From: Physocladia obscura
Lineage: Eukaryota; Chytridiomycota; Chytridiomycetes; Chytridiales; Chytriomycetaceae
Assembly: GCA_027596945.1 (NCBI GenBank)
Contig: JADGJH010000999.1
Coordinates: 2,195-12,602, forward strand
Direction of reading: 5' to 3'
Length of the DNA stretch: 10,408 nt
Shown here: positions 1 to 8,018 of the stretch, piece after piece
Numbering within the stretch: position 1 is the stretch's first letter
Layout of the letters: every line of letters starts with the position of its first letter
Program-made: the position numbers and the translations under genes
Notes under the pieces: generated by a model
What the model was told of the DNA's origin: nothing
Seen by the model: the letters and a program-made list of their open reading frames with translations, nothing else
Databases searched by the model: none

Positions 1-1844
1 TTGTATATGCTTCGGTCTAATGTTTCAATCTTTTCGCTCATGAAAAAACAAACCATTAACAGTACGCACACTCTTCGGTAATGAAATCAATGGATACCGC
101 AATGTATTGAACAAACTAAAGAGTGCAAAAACTGTTGCAGCATCCATAGTAGCCGCAGTTCCAGCATCCCCGTGCTCAAGATCCCACTTCATAAATGCAG
201 CAATACATGCCACCATAATCACCGCCGGCGCCATAAATACAATAATATAACTGAGAATGCGCAGGCCAAGACTGACCCAAAGTTCGCTGATTTCAACGGC
301 GCGTGCCGACATGATCTTTTCCACGTAGTAACTTTCCCACGCGTAGAATTTGAGCAATTTGATGGCTGTGAGAACTTCGGAAACGAGATGCACGCGTTTT
401 GTCACGTGCGCGGTACTAAGGAGTGATATTTTTGAAGTTTTCGCAGCTATTAGATATTGTAGAGGGAGGATAATGCAGAGAATTAGAATCAAGGCTGGGA
501 GGCCGTTGAGACCAACGTCTATGAGAACGAGAATAATAATAACTATTTAGGGGTGGAGGGAATAATTAAGCTTTGATTTGAAGGAATACTCCACAAAACG
601 AAGTACTTCACTGATAGATTCAGCGACGGAACTCCAAAGAGAATGCCAATTTACAGTTGCTTCGGCGACGCGGTTGCATTCGTTTGCAATAAGATTAACA
701 ATATCGCCGACACCGCCTTTGACATAACTCAGTTTCAACGATTTTCGATAAATTAAAACCATCAGAGACGCGCGACACTGTAAAATTCCATATATAAATA
801 CTTCAATTTATCAAGAAAAAAATATGTCACCCCATACACATATACATATACATTTTACTCCAAGTACTCACTGCGCTTAAAACTTGCAAAAACTCTTCTT
901 TTACTTACCCTTATGCCAATCTTTGTAGATTGCAACGATAATTGATGATAACACACAGAAGCAGCAATCGATGAAAGCAGTAATCCAAGTGCCAAAACAT
1001 GCCCTTTCCATAATGGCGGGTCGACACCCGAACGGCGGTCTTGGCAAAAAATCACGAGCCATTTAAGGAGAAAATAGCAAGCAAGCCATTTAAAGAGAGC
1101 CCAAAAGAGTTTCCAGACGCCCAGCCAGAGATAAGCTTGACCGAACGCGTGTTGGAGGGCTCGCCACAGTTGTGGATTGTTTCTGTGGGTGGTGGTTTTC
1201 GCATGGCGATTGCCAGAAAAAAATGAGCCAGAGGAAGGGGTAGCGTGGTTATTGTTGTTGTCGGTGAGGGGCTTTATGGAGGCGGTGGAGGGAATGGGAG
1301 AGTTGTGGGTGTTGTTTGTGTGCGTATTTATGTTTGGCAGATAATTATCGCGTTCGATACGTTGGGACACGGGGCGAAAGGCGGCCCACGCGCTTGCAAG
1401 GCGGTCGGCGGTCAGTTTGGCGGACTCGGAGCCCTTCAGGTGCAGATGCAAGTCGCGCACGTCGGCAGCACTACGCACAAGACGCACAAGGCGGAAAGCC
1501 CACAGCATCAGCAAAAGATCGACTGGCGAGCCTTTGCCGGGAGCAATATGGAAGCGGCGCGGCGGGCGGCCGGAGTTCTCGTGAGTGTTGTCGTGAGAAT
1601 CATGAGCGTTATCGGAAGAGTGGGTGTACGAGTTGGCGCTATTGCGATTTTTCTTGTTCTTCTTCCTGCTGCTATTTGTGCTCCTGCTTTTGACCTTTGC
1701 GGCATTTCCGTTGCTTCCGTTTGCTTCGGTTTCGTCACTCGAGTCCACTTCCAACTCAATATCTGTCAGCGCAAATCCCGACTCGGGGTCAATCTCGGGT
1801 TCGCCGTTCGCCGTATCGCTATTATTCCCATGTTCGCCGCGCAT
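1..1844 (-). CDS. ABC transporter subfamily C (MRP/YCF1-like), 5' part, truncated by window edge
   Basis: ATP-driven membrane exporter of the ABCC family, whose members export conjugates or drugs at vacuolar or plasma membranes; the substrate cannot be read here. Exon 1 is 1844-909 (312 codons, first ATG after an in-frame TAA). It ends at a GTAAGT donor, and exon 2 starts at 777 after ACAG, phase 0, joining IGIR to CRASLMVLIYRK, the family's conserved IYRK helix. Exon 2 continues with GDIVNLIANECNRVAEA. Exon 3 (about 518-54) has LLKFYAWE and the following transmembrane helices, then a probable GTTTGT donor at 53. The N-terminus is hydrophilic (residues 1-100), followed by an L0-linker-like stretch (about 106-153), an Asn/Thr/His-rich insert (about 168-222) and TM helices at about 236-266 and 281-300. 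There is no TMD0, so it is a short-type ABCC. Both nucleotide-binding domains would lie beyond the left edge. The exon 2/3 junction is unresolved. Confidence 0.88.
519..589 (-). other. Probable short intron 2 of the ABCC gene, boundaries uncertain
   Basis: Exon 2 is ABCC-like down to about 591 (ending LRFVE) and exon 3 resumes as VGLNGLPALILIL from 516, with an in-frame stop between. The CATAG acceptor at 523-519 is clear. The donor that best preserves family length is GTATTC at 589, but it leaves one base too many for the frame. Phase-compatible donors (GTTTTG at 599, GTGAAG at 611) would delete 3 to 7 residues relative to YCF1-type proteins. Confidence 0.5.
778..908 (-). other. Intron 1 of the ABCC gene
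   Basis: A 131-base intron read on the minus strand, with a GTAAGT donor at 908-903 and a TTTTACAG acceptor ending at 778. It contains stops in the frame of exon 1 and a short TATACA-type repeat around 838-852. Removing it restores the uninterrupted ABCC motif IGIR-CRASLMVLIYRK in phase 0, which is strong support for both splice sites. Confidence 0.85.
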
Positions 1845-1980
1845 CTGGTCGTTAGGTTTGTTCGACTTTCTTTGTTAGGCCTGAGTGGGGCCGTGCTTTG
1901 GAACGTGCTTTGTTGCTTGATAATTTTCTAAATTGGTGAACCCAAATCACTTTGTTACTTAAAGACTTCAGCGGTATTTC

Positions 1981-2560
1981 TTAGAATGAGTTTAACTTGT
2001 TTGATTCGTGTCTAGCTAGATTCTTTATTTTTATTTTGATAGGATCGTTAAGTTTTCGTGTTGTTTTGTCGGTATTTGTTTTGTTTTTTTTTTTTTGAAT
2101 TAATTTAATACATCTTGGTTTCCATCTTTCTTGAAGAAGCTTCCAGCTATTTGTGAGAGAAATTTGAGATAATTTGAATACATTTTTTCCGTGCAAATAT
2201 TTATTTTCATGAGGTTCTTTGTCAATTATATTTTCAATAACACTATTATTGATGATACCTTCAGCAAGTTTGGTAATTAGGAAGTCTGGTAAGAAAATTC
2301 TGGCCTACTGCTGAAGAGTTTGAATCAGATTTCTTTCAAATTTTTTTATTCTTAACTTTTGTCTTGGATGCTTTCAGCTCTGATAAATTAATTTTTCGGA
2401 TGAAAGATTTAAAGCTTGGGCAAGTCCAAATGTGTTCAAAGGATTCCATGCTTGTATTACACATCAGGCAAATGTCAGTGTTATTGGATATCTTTTCACC
2501 TATTATCATGTAAGTATTTTGTGTTTGTTTTATTTCAGTTGAACTTTGAAATTGCTTGTC
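1981..2560 (-). pseudogene. Decayed C-terminal fragment of a non-LTR retrotransposon-like polyprotein
   Basis: Two adjacent minus-strand reading frames together look like the C-terminal end of reverse-transcriptase polyproteins found in many fungi. The first (2560-2336, ending in TGA) contains CLMCNTSMESFEHIWTC, a C-x2-C-x8-H-x3-C zinc-knuckle-type motif with the typical E-H-I-W-x-C ending. The second, shifted frame (2304-1981, ending in TAA) contains a WKLLQERWKPRC block, a tail pattern I associate with the same elements, followed by a lysine-rich end. The stop at 2336 and the frame change between them show it is broken. No reverse transcriptase core (FADD-type box) was found nearby, so only the 3' end appears to survive. 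Assignment rests on motif recall, not on a search. Confidence 0.5.
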
Positions 2561-3825
2561 TTACACATCATTTCATAACAAAAATATACATTTTAAGACC
2601 TGATAGTTTAAAAAAAAATTAGTTAAGTATGCTTGCTAAACTATTAAATTTTTTTTTTTACTGTATGTGTAGTCAAAACCTTTAAATTCAGCTTTAATTG
2701 CATCGTAACAAATGATTTGTACGTGTGTTGCAGCAAGTCTTTTGGCTTTCTTGACTTGACCATTGGCTTCCGCAGATGTAAGTTTTTAGGATCATTTGTT
2801 GTGGAAGAAAAAATTACAAAATGATAAAAAACTGGCATGGATTCAAAACTTTCAAATATTGAATAACTGCAATGTCATGCACAAAGGGTTTTGGAAACTC
2901 TTGCAGCTTGTTCTGATGCTGATCCAGAAACAGCTTCATGCTTATTCGGCATCAGACTATTTGACTCCCAAAAAAAACAGCTATGAAGATTTCAGCAGAA
3001 GTGGATCAGGAATCATAAAATCGAAGTTATTAACATTACTTGCTCTGTTTTGTTTTCTATTAATCTTGTGTTATCAGTTTGAGTTGCCCAAATGATAATT
3101 TTAGCATCTTACCAAAAAAGGATATTGGTGAAGAATTGAAACAGCAAGGAGAGTGAATGCTAGAAATAAGGTCTCCTGCAAACTTCAAATTGCAATATTG
3201 AAAAGCATAAAAAGTTATGTTCTAATGAAATAATGCATAAGAATAAAGATAATGTGACTTTCAAAGAATAAAGAAGTTTTTAAACCTAAAAATTTTGTGT
3301 AAAATAGTGGATATAACAAAAATTCTGGTTAATACAGAAGGAGAGAATAAATATGCGCATTTTATTTATTATTTAAGCCACAATATTTAAGTTTGTTTTT
3401 CTCAGCTTTTTTTTACTCCGACAAAGGACACAAACTGGAGAATCCACAAGTCTCTAATATGTTTTTTAATTTTCAGAAGTCCAGTGTCAAAGAAACTGAT
3501 TGTATTGCCAGACATTTCTTGTGTTTGATTGGAGGGGGTCAGACCATGTTCGAAAGGTCAGAGCTTCATCAACGCCGTTTTTAGTTTCATTTGTTTCAAT
3601 GACATCAATGCCATCCTGTCTATGGTTCAAGCCTTGCCATATCAAGGTGTAATCATACATATCAAAAATAATAAAAGCAAATATATTTGTGACACAGTGT
3701 TTTATTGACTTCTCAACCAACTACAATTCACTCTCGAATCACGATACAACGTTTTGTGGGATCATTGCTTGTAATTTTGGCAATTTACTTAACCGTGTTT
3801 TAAATACTGTCATAGTCGATTCCAT
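2561..3825. other. AT-rich intergenic stretch with short coding-like islands, no gene resolved
   Basis: No convincing gene. On the minus strand, 2785-2636 is an open run of about 48 codons (containing VKKAKRLAATHVQIICYDAI) that could be an RNase H or linker remnant of the element at 1981-2560. A further open run near 2970-2835 (containing LFLDQHQNKLQEF) lies in another frame. Both are short, shifted relative to each other and AT-rich. From 3100 to 3380 I see only A/T-rich sequence with no coding signal. From 3390 to 3720 there are overlapping short frames on both strands and none is recognisable. Confidence 0.4.
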
Positions 3826-4220
3826 TTACGCGCACAACTCCTGGATAACCTTGGAATGAGAGATGGTTGCTTGGTCGGCAATACGCATATTATTCTCGAA
3901 TAAATTGACAAGATTCTCCAAATCATTTTCAAACGCAGCCGTTGAAACCTAGCCCCGGTATCGGTAGTTGCCAAGACTTCACTTTTACGCTCCTCGAAAG
4001 AATCTTGAGAAAGTACAGCCTTTCTAGGTTTGCCGCGTATTGGGACTGCCATAATGAGTATCGACTCTTCCCCGTTAGCCTGTTGGGAAGAGCAAGGATC
4101 TGACAGCACAGTGGAACCCACAGTATCTCCGACTATTGCGATGAGAATCAATAAAGCACCTTCTTGCTTCAAATAAAGTTGATCATGTGACAAGCCAAAC
4201 GACAAGGACTTGGTGTCCAT
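3826..4220 (-). CDS. Hypothetical small protein, probable short intron
   Basis: Not recognised. The last 123 bases (3948-3826) form an open segment directly after a CTAG acceptor, encoding 40 residues that end at TAA. They look like one amphipathic helix with many Asn/Glu/Leu (for example LENLVNLFENN). One spliced model starts at the ATG at 4052 (MAVPIRGKPRKA), uses a GTACTT donor at 4016, removes a 68-base intron and gives a 52-residue protein with a basic RGKPRK head. An alternative start at 4220 (MDTKSLSF...) stays open down to 3810 in the unspliced frame, which would instead read through the acceptor region. Which start and which 3' frame are used is not decided by the sequence. A decaying gene with a +1 shift is also possible. 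No transmembrane segment is evident in the 52-residue version. Confidence 0.35.
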
Positions 4221-4451
4221 GTTTGCAACTTTGGTATCCTGCTGTCGGTTCAGGTTGTCGTGCTTGATCATCGTGATAAAATAAATTTTGCACACAATAA
4301 TCGACTATCTTATAACCCTAAGTTTAGCCTGCGAAAGAAATTTTTAAATGGATTTGGTCGAAAAAGGTGCCTTTTTTGGCTTGCAAAAACAAATTTTTTG
4401 TGAACTATAAAGTTCAGATCAAAAAAATTGGGATTCGAAAATTCAATAACG
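4221..4451. promoter_or_regulatory. Possible shared divergent promoter region between two candidate genes
   Basis: About 230 AT-rich bases separate the minus-strand start at 4220 from the plus-strand ATG at 4452. If both candidate genes are real, this is a head-to-head intergenic region that must hold both promoters. No specific binding site was recognised. Support is positional only. Confidence 0.2.
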
Positions 4452-5577
4452 ATGAGCAACGAAACCAACCAGCATGTCGATGAATTCTCGAGTGATAATG
4501 CCGGCAGCGATAATCTCCTATTGTTCCTCAATAACATCTCTCCGATCGAAATGACAGCAATTCATCCAAGTTCGGATTTCATAAGAGTGCCATCTGTTCC
4601 ATCCGTTCCAGATGTTGGCCCAAGTTGCGCACATGCCGAACTTTACCAATTGGCATACAAGTTGCAAGTTGTTCATATGCAGTTGACGACATTAGATCAC
4701 AACGTGATGCAGAATCCAGAAATCGCAGTCGCAAAGGCAACTTGATAATTTTATCAGAAAAATTAGCATGCCAAATCCATTGAAAATTATATTAATTGCG
4801 GTAACAACACCAAGACGCAAGAAGGAAAATATGTAGGACGTTTTTGTAGCAAATGCTGTAAGTGAAATTCTTTGTCGGTTACCTTGACCATGAGTACGAG
4901 GACAAAGAAAGAAAAGCAAAAGGTGAACAGAGTCAACAAACTGGACAGTCTCAGCCAGACTATACGTATGCTGGAGTTGCAGTACTCTTTATTCATTCTG
5001 GTAATGTTCAGTTATTTGATTACGACTTAAGTTCATTGTTTCTAGCATCTTCACAAGTTTCCGAGTCTGAAGAAGAATCTGATACGGTCGTGAGGGTAGC
5101 AATGTGAATCATTTGACATCGCAAATGGAGACTATTTCACTTTCTTCCAACAGTCTTAAGTCTATATAATGGTTACGTTTTGTGTTTACCACTTACTTGG
5201 TACAAAAGTCCCCCACGCACTTTCAAGACGCAACATCAAAACATGGTAAAACAAACAATGAGCCCAAACAGAGTACACCAGACCAATCCATGTGACTATG
5301 GTTGGAAGTTCGGACAAAGAAACAATAATTCTCGTGTCGAGTTATACCAGAAAAATGAATTCGAGATGGACTACTACAGGAACTGTCAAGATTTCGGTTA
5401 ATGGAACTCAAAAATTCCATAAGAACGTGGATGAAAGCACATTCGTTGATATCTTGAACAATCTTCGGCATTTATTTTGACTTGATTTAATTTTAGGGAA
5501 CACAAGCTGTGAGACTTATTCTCAGTGCTGTGTGGAAAGGATATTCTGTGCGGCATATCATTTCCCCAATGAAATGA
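4452..5577 (+). CDS. Unrecognised plus-strand candidate gene, multi-exon or decaying
   Basis: A chain of coding-like islands in changing frames. 4452-4745 is 97 codons starting MSNETNQHVDEF, acidic and Ser/Asn-rich. 4862-5107 contains YLDHEYEDKERKAKGEQ, then a hydrophobic run and an acidic ESEEESD patch. 5262-5480 contains TGTVKISVNGTQKFHKNVDE. 5497-5577, directly after a TTTTAG acceptor, encodes 26 residues containing AVRLILSAVWKGY. A 52-base intron (GTTGAT donor at 5445, TTTTAG at 5494-5496) would join the last two in phase 0. GTAAGT at 4858 is another good donor. Joins across 4746-4861 and 5108-5261 were not found, and alternative frames there are also open (for example MSTRTKKEKQKVNRVNKLDS from 4891). 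I do not recognise a family. It may be an intron-rich gene or a pseudogene. Confidence 0.3.
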
Positions 5578-5715
5578 TCAAAATAATAAAAAAATGAAAA
5601 TTATACTGAAAAAATGTTTAATTGTGCAATTTGCATATGCAGAATTTTTAAGCTGTGGTTGTTTTGTCCTCATTACTTTTGATGACAAATTCATTGTGTT
5701 GAAAAGAGAAGAAAA

Positions 5716-6550
5716 ATGACAAACGAGCAACAACCATACGTTCCTCCCCGAAAGGTGAGAGAAATCGCCGAGACTCAAAAAAGTGTAGAGAACGAGTCAT
5801 GAAAAGCGAAAGATATTGAAAAAAAATACGGTTGGCAGTCGTTCGATTATATTACAAACAAATAAAAAATGCATTGATTCACGCTTTATCTTCTCTGAAA
5901 ACAGCGGCTGTCAATCTACGATCCGCCCGCCGTTGATAATTCGTTGCCGCCTGCATCGCCGACGGTTGTCGAACTAGGCTTGCGATCTGTGAGTTGTTTT
6001 TTGTTTCATGTGATATCTGTTTCAAATTTTAAAAACCGTATGCGGGAATAAAGACCCGGTACGCTGTCACTGATTATTTTGCCGAAACACAAGTGAGAGG
6101 CATAATTATTTCAACTGATTGACTTTTTATTCTGACTCCGCTCTTTTTTTTTTTTATTTTTTATTTTTTTCGAACACTCAGAAACTCGCCGCCGAATACT
6201 CAAACAAATATTTCGCCTATGAAGCGTCCGTCCGCGCCCGCGTATCCCCGCTAATCAGCGAACCGCTGCTTCCAAACTTGCTATACGTGGTGTTGGCGGG
6301 CAGCGGCGGAATAGTCGCGACAGCCGCATCGCCGAGCACATTGCGCCGTGTGGCTGCACCAGTGCTGTTATCTGCAGGTACCGCGGCGTGGTTCTTGCCG
6401 CGCACGGCGACGAATGTTGGCGGTGCGTTGTTTGCTCAAACAGGGTTGACGGTGCCGGACTTGCACGTGCGCGAAGGATTTGAGCAGGTCAAGGCTGCGG
6501 TGGATGGCGCAGTGAAAAATGTGAAAGATACGGTTGTGGGAAAAAAGTAA
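5716..6550 (+). CDS. MICOS complex subunit, MIC26/MIC27 (apolipoprotein O-like) family
   Basis: Inner-mitochondrial-membrane protein of the MICOS complex, which holds cristae junctions; family members bind or organise cardiolipin-rich membrane. Three exons: 5716-5754 (13 codons), 5905-5988 (28 codons) and 6182-6550 (122 codons plus TAA), all phase 0, giving 163 residues. The join across intron 1 gives RK-RLSIYDPP, matching the family's RKLSIYD start. The join across intron 2 gives LGLRS-KLAAEYSNKYFAYE. The core EPLLPNLLYVVLAGSGG (about 68-84) is the first membrane helix with its glycine-rich face. The second is about 97-114, ending FLPRTATNVG, the family's FLP-x-T-x-N-V signature. The C-terminal tail is a charged amphipathic helix. 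It is at the short end for the family. The ATG at 5716 has A at -3. Two polyadenylation signals follow the stop closely. Confidence 0.88.
5755..5904 (+). other. Intron 1 of the MIC26/27-like gene
   Basis: A 150-base GT-AG intron with a GTGAGA donor and an AAAACAG acceptor, phase 0. It carries stops in the frames of both flanking exons. Removing it creates the conserved RKRLSIYD motif, which supports the tiny 13-codon first exon. Confidence 0.8.
5989..6181 (+). other. Intron 2 of the MIC26/27-like gene
   Basis: A 193-base intron with a consensus GTGAGT donor, a strong T-rich tract (6142-6170) and an ACTCAG acceptor ending at 6181. It is phase 0. A CTGAT/TTGAC branch-like sequence lies at about 6114-6123. 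The exon 3 frame stays open 21 codons into this intron, so an unspliced ORF call starting at 6119 is misleading. Confidence 0.85.
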
Positions 6551-6554
6551 ACAA

Positions 6555-6566
6555 AATAAAAATAAA
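6555..6566 (+). terminator. Tandem polyadenylation signals of the MIC26/27-like gene
   Basis: Two back-to-back AATAAA hexamers at 6555-6560 and 6561-6566 begin 5 bases after the TAA. A transcript end soon after would leave a very short 3' UTR and put the next gene's leader in roughly 6590-7028. Confidence 0.55.
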
Positions 6567-6594
6567 GTTCTTGTGATTGGTTGAAACGAAGCGA

Positions 6595-6996
6595 ATGAAT
6601 ATAATGGAAGTATGAAAGAAAGAGCGAAAATAATATAGTGGCCAGTTTTTGTCACTGACAGTATCAAGGAGTATTAAAATATCAAGCAGAATTAAAATAA
6701 GGACTCAACTGAACCGTGAAATCCTTGAGACCACCTCTCAAATTCGTCAGAATATCTTGTCAGCTACCATATTTCGAGTAAATTGAAAAGTGTTGACAAA
6801 TTTGTTTTAACCGGAAAGCCAAAATGAAAAAAAATGAAGAAAATTTTCGGCAACGAGAAAGGATTCCAATAAAAAGTGCACGGAAAAGCAGAACGAATGG
6901 TCAGAAATATTTGAGAAACGTGTACTAGATTTGATTGAGTATTTCTGACAGAAGAAGCGGAAAGTTTTTGCGTGCACGAGTCAAATGAACATGTGA
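6595..6996 (+). promoter_or_regulatory. Cluster of upstream ORFs in the bZIP gene leader
   Basis: Every ATG between the MIC26/27 stop and the bZIP start opens a short ORF that closes before 7029. They are 6595-6615 (6 codons, with a nested ATG at 6604), 6612-6638 (8 codons, overlapping the previous stop), 6824-6928 (34 codons), 6834-6872 (12 codons), 6897-6914 (5 codons) and 6985-6996 (MNM; its internal ATG at 6991 is directly followed by TGA). The last ends 32 bases before the main ATG. Several have A at -3. Multiple short uORFs are the hallmark of the translationally controlled leaders of yeast GCN4 and Neurospora cpc-1. That this leader works that way is inference, and the transcription start is unknown. 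Confidence 0.55.
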
Positions 6997-7028
6997 CCAC
7001 CAATCACTCCGAAAAGTTGATCAAGAAT

Positions 7029-7901
7029 ATGAGTCAATTTGAGTCGAAAAGCGACCCGATTACAAAGAAGGAAAAAGTTTTCGTGAGAAAATATAAATAC
7101 ACGGAGTCATCCCTACTCAAAGCCAGTCACAGTTATACACTCATGTGTTACGTAAAAGTCAAGAATCAAACGAACCAAACGAACCAAAGCCTGGTGGACG
7201 TGGCACCGGCGAACCCATCAGTTGAAAATAACTGGATGAAGAACGCAGCTGAAAGTAGCTGGATGAAGAGCGCCGATTTGAGTGCGCCAAACTCGAACAA
7301 TGACGCGTGGTTCACGGCTGCGATGGCCGTGCCGCTCGAGTTTGACGCACTCAAGGCGGACTGCGACGCGGAGGCGGCCTCGTCTGATTGGCTGAGCTGG
7401 CTGGAGGGCATGTCTGCGCCGCACAACATGAGCCTGGACACGGACCTGGATCTGGACCTGGACAACCTGGGCCTGGGCTTGCTGCCGCTCGGCCTCATGG
7501 GCGTGCCGGCGCCGAGCCCCGCGCTGTCGGACGCCACGTGCTTTGCGATGCCGTCGCCGTACCCGAGCCTCAGCCCAGCCCACGCGCCAACGAAACGGCG
7601 CGTGCCCGACGCGTGCGACGACGACGACGACGACGCGACTCTTAAGCGCCTCCGAAACACGGAAGCCGCCCGCAAGTCACGCGCTCGCAAGGCTGCCAAA
7701 GTCGACTCGCTCGAAGGCAAAGTTGACGCCCTCGAAAAGGAAAAGTCGTGCCTGGCCGTACGCATTGCTGTTTTGGAAAACGACGCCACGGGCTTTGCCC
7801 AGCGCGAAGACGACTTGAAGCGACGCGTTGCCCTTCTGGAGCGTCAGTTGATGGAGTCACATCGTGCACTTGTTGAACAGTCTATTGGCGTCGCTTTGTA
7901 A
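7029..7901 (+). CDS. bZIP transcription factor, GCN4/CPC1 type
   Basis: Nuclear DNA-binding dimer. In fungi this type activates amino-acid biosynthesis genes under starvation. 290 residues from the ATG at 7029 (A at -3; the frame is open to 6972 but has no earlier ATG). The basic region at about 204-222, LKRLRNTEAARKSRARK, is nearly that of yeast GCN4 and keeps the N-x7-R-x9-L spacing (N210, R218, L228). Zipper heptads at L228, L235, L242, L249, F256, L263 and L270 make it longer than GCN4's. Upstream are a six-Asp tract (197-202, a GAC repeat), a Pro/Ser-rich stretch and acidic-hydrophobic patches typical of activation domains (SSDWLSWLEG at about 118-127, then a Leu/Asp/Gly run), plus a doubled WMK(N/S)A motif at 69-82. 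Roughly the first 55 codons are AT-rich and unlike the GC-rich rest, so a later start (ATG 7142) or an unseen intron (GTGAGA at 7083) remains possible. Confidence 0.87.
   Translation: MSQFESKSDPITKKEKVFVRKYKYTESSLLKASHSYTLMCYVKVKNQTNQTNQSLVDVAPANPSVENNWMKNAAESSWMKSADLSAPNSNNDAWFTAAMAVPLEFDALKADCDAEAASSDWLSWLEGMSAPHNMSLDTDLDLDLDNLGLGLLPLGLMGVPAPSPALSDATCFAMPSPYPSLSPAHAPTKRRVPDACDDDDDDATLKRLRNTEAARKSRARKAAKVDSLEGKVDALEKEKSCLAVRIAVLENDATGFAQREDDLKRRVALLERQLMESHRALVEQSIGVAL
7617..7634 (+). repeat. (GAC)6 microsatellite inside the bZIP coding region
   Basis: Six perfect GAC units encode six Asp residues just before the basic region. It is in frame, so length changes would only alter the acidic tract. 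Confidence 0.9.
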
Positions 7902-7990
7902 TTTTTTCCTTCTTTTGGGGTTCTTTTGTGTTGTTTTTTTTCTTTTTCCAAAAGCTTTATCTTTTGGCAGATTCTTTTGTTATATCCCGG

Positions 7991-8018
7991 TTTTTTTTTT
8001 TTTTTTTTTTTAAATAAA
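7991..8018 (+). terminator. T21 run followed by an AATAAA polyadenylation signal, bZIP 3' end
   Basis: A run of 21 T (7991-8011) is followed directly by AATAAA at 8013-8018 and an A-rich stretch. It lies about 110 bases after the bZIP stop within a T-rich 3' region, which fits a fungal 3' UTR and cleavage region. The exact length of the run may be affected by sequencing error. Confidence 0.45.

Noticed and set aside
1245..1931. Long plus-strand ORF (228 codons)
   Set aside because: Antisense to ABCC exon 1, which has clear family motifs; Val/Gly-rich content reflects the complement of that exon.
2796..3095. Plus-strand ORF of 99 codons
   Set aside because: Opposite strand to the retroelement-like islands; Lys/Leu-rich composition as expected from AT-rich DNA, with no motif.
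4309..4323. TAACCCTAAG telomere-like word
   Set aside because: A single occurrence, no tandem array.
6368..6667. Minus-strand ORF over the MIC26/27 3' end
   Set aside because: Antisense to exon 3, with no recognisable domain.
6972..7028. bZIP start at a GTG at 6972
   Set aside because: A nuclear fungal gene is expected to use ATG; the first in-frame ATG is 7029, and the earlier codons contain out-of-frame uORF starts.
7166..7789. Long minus-strand ORF (207 codons) and other overlapping frames
   Set aside because: Antisense or shifted shadows of the GC-rich bZIP coding sequence; Arg/Ser-rich with no motif.
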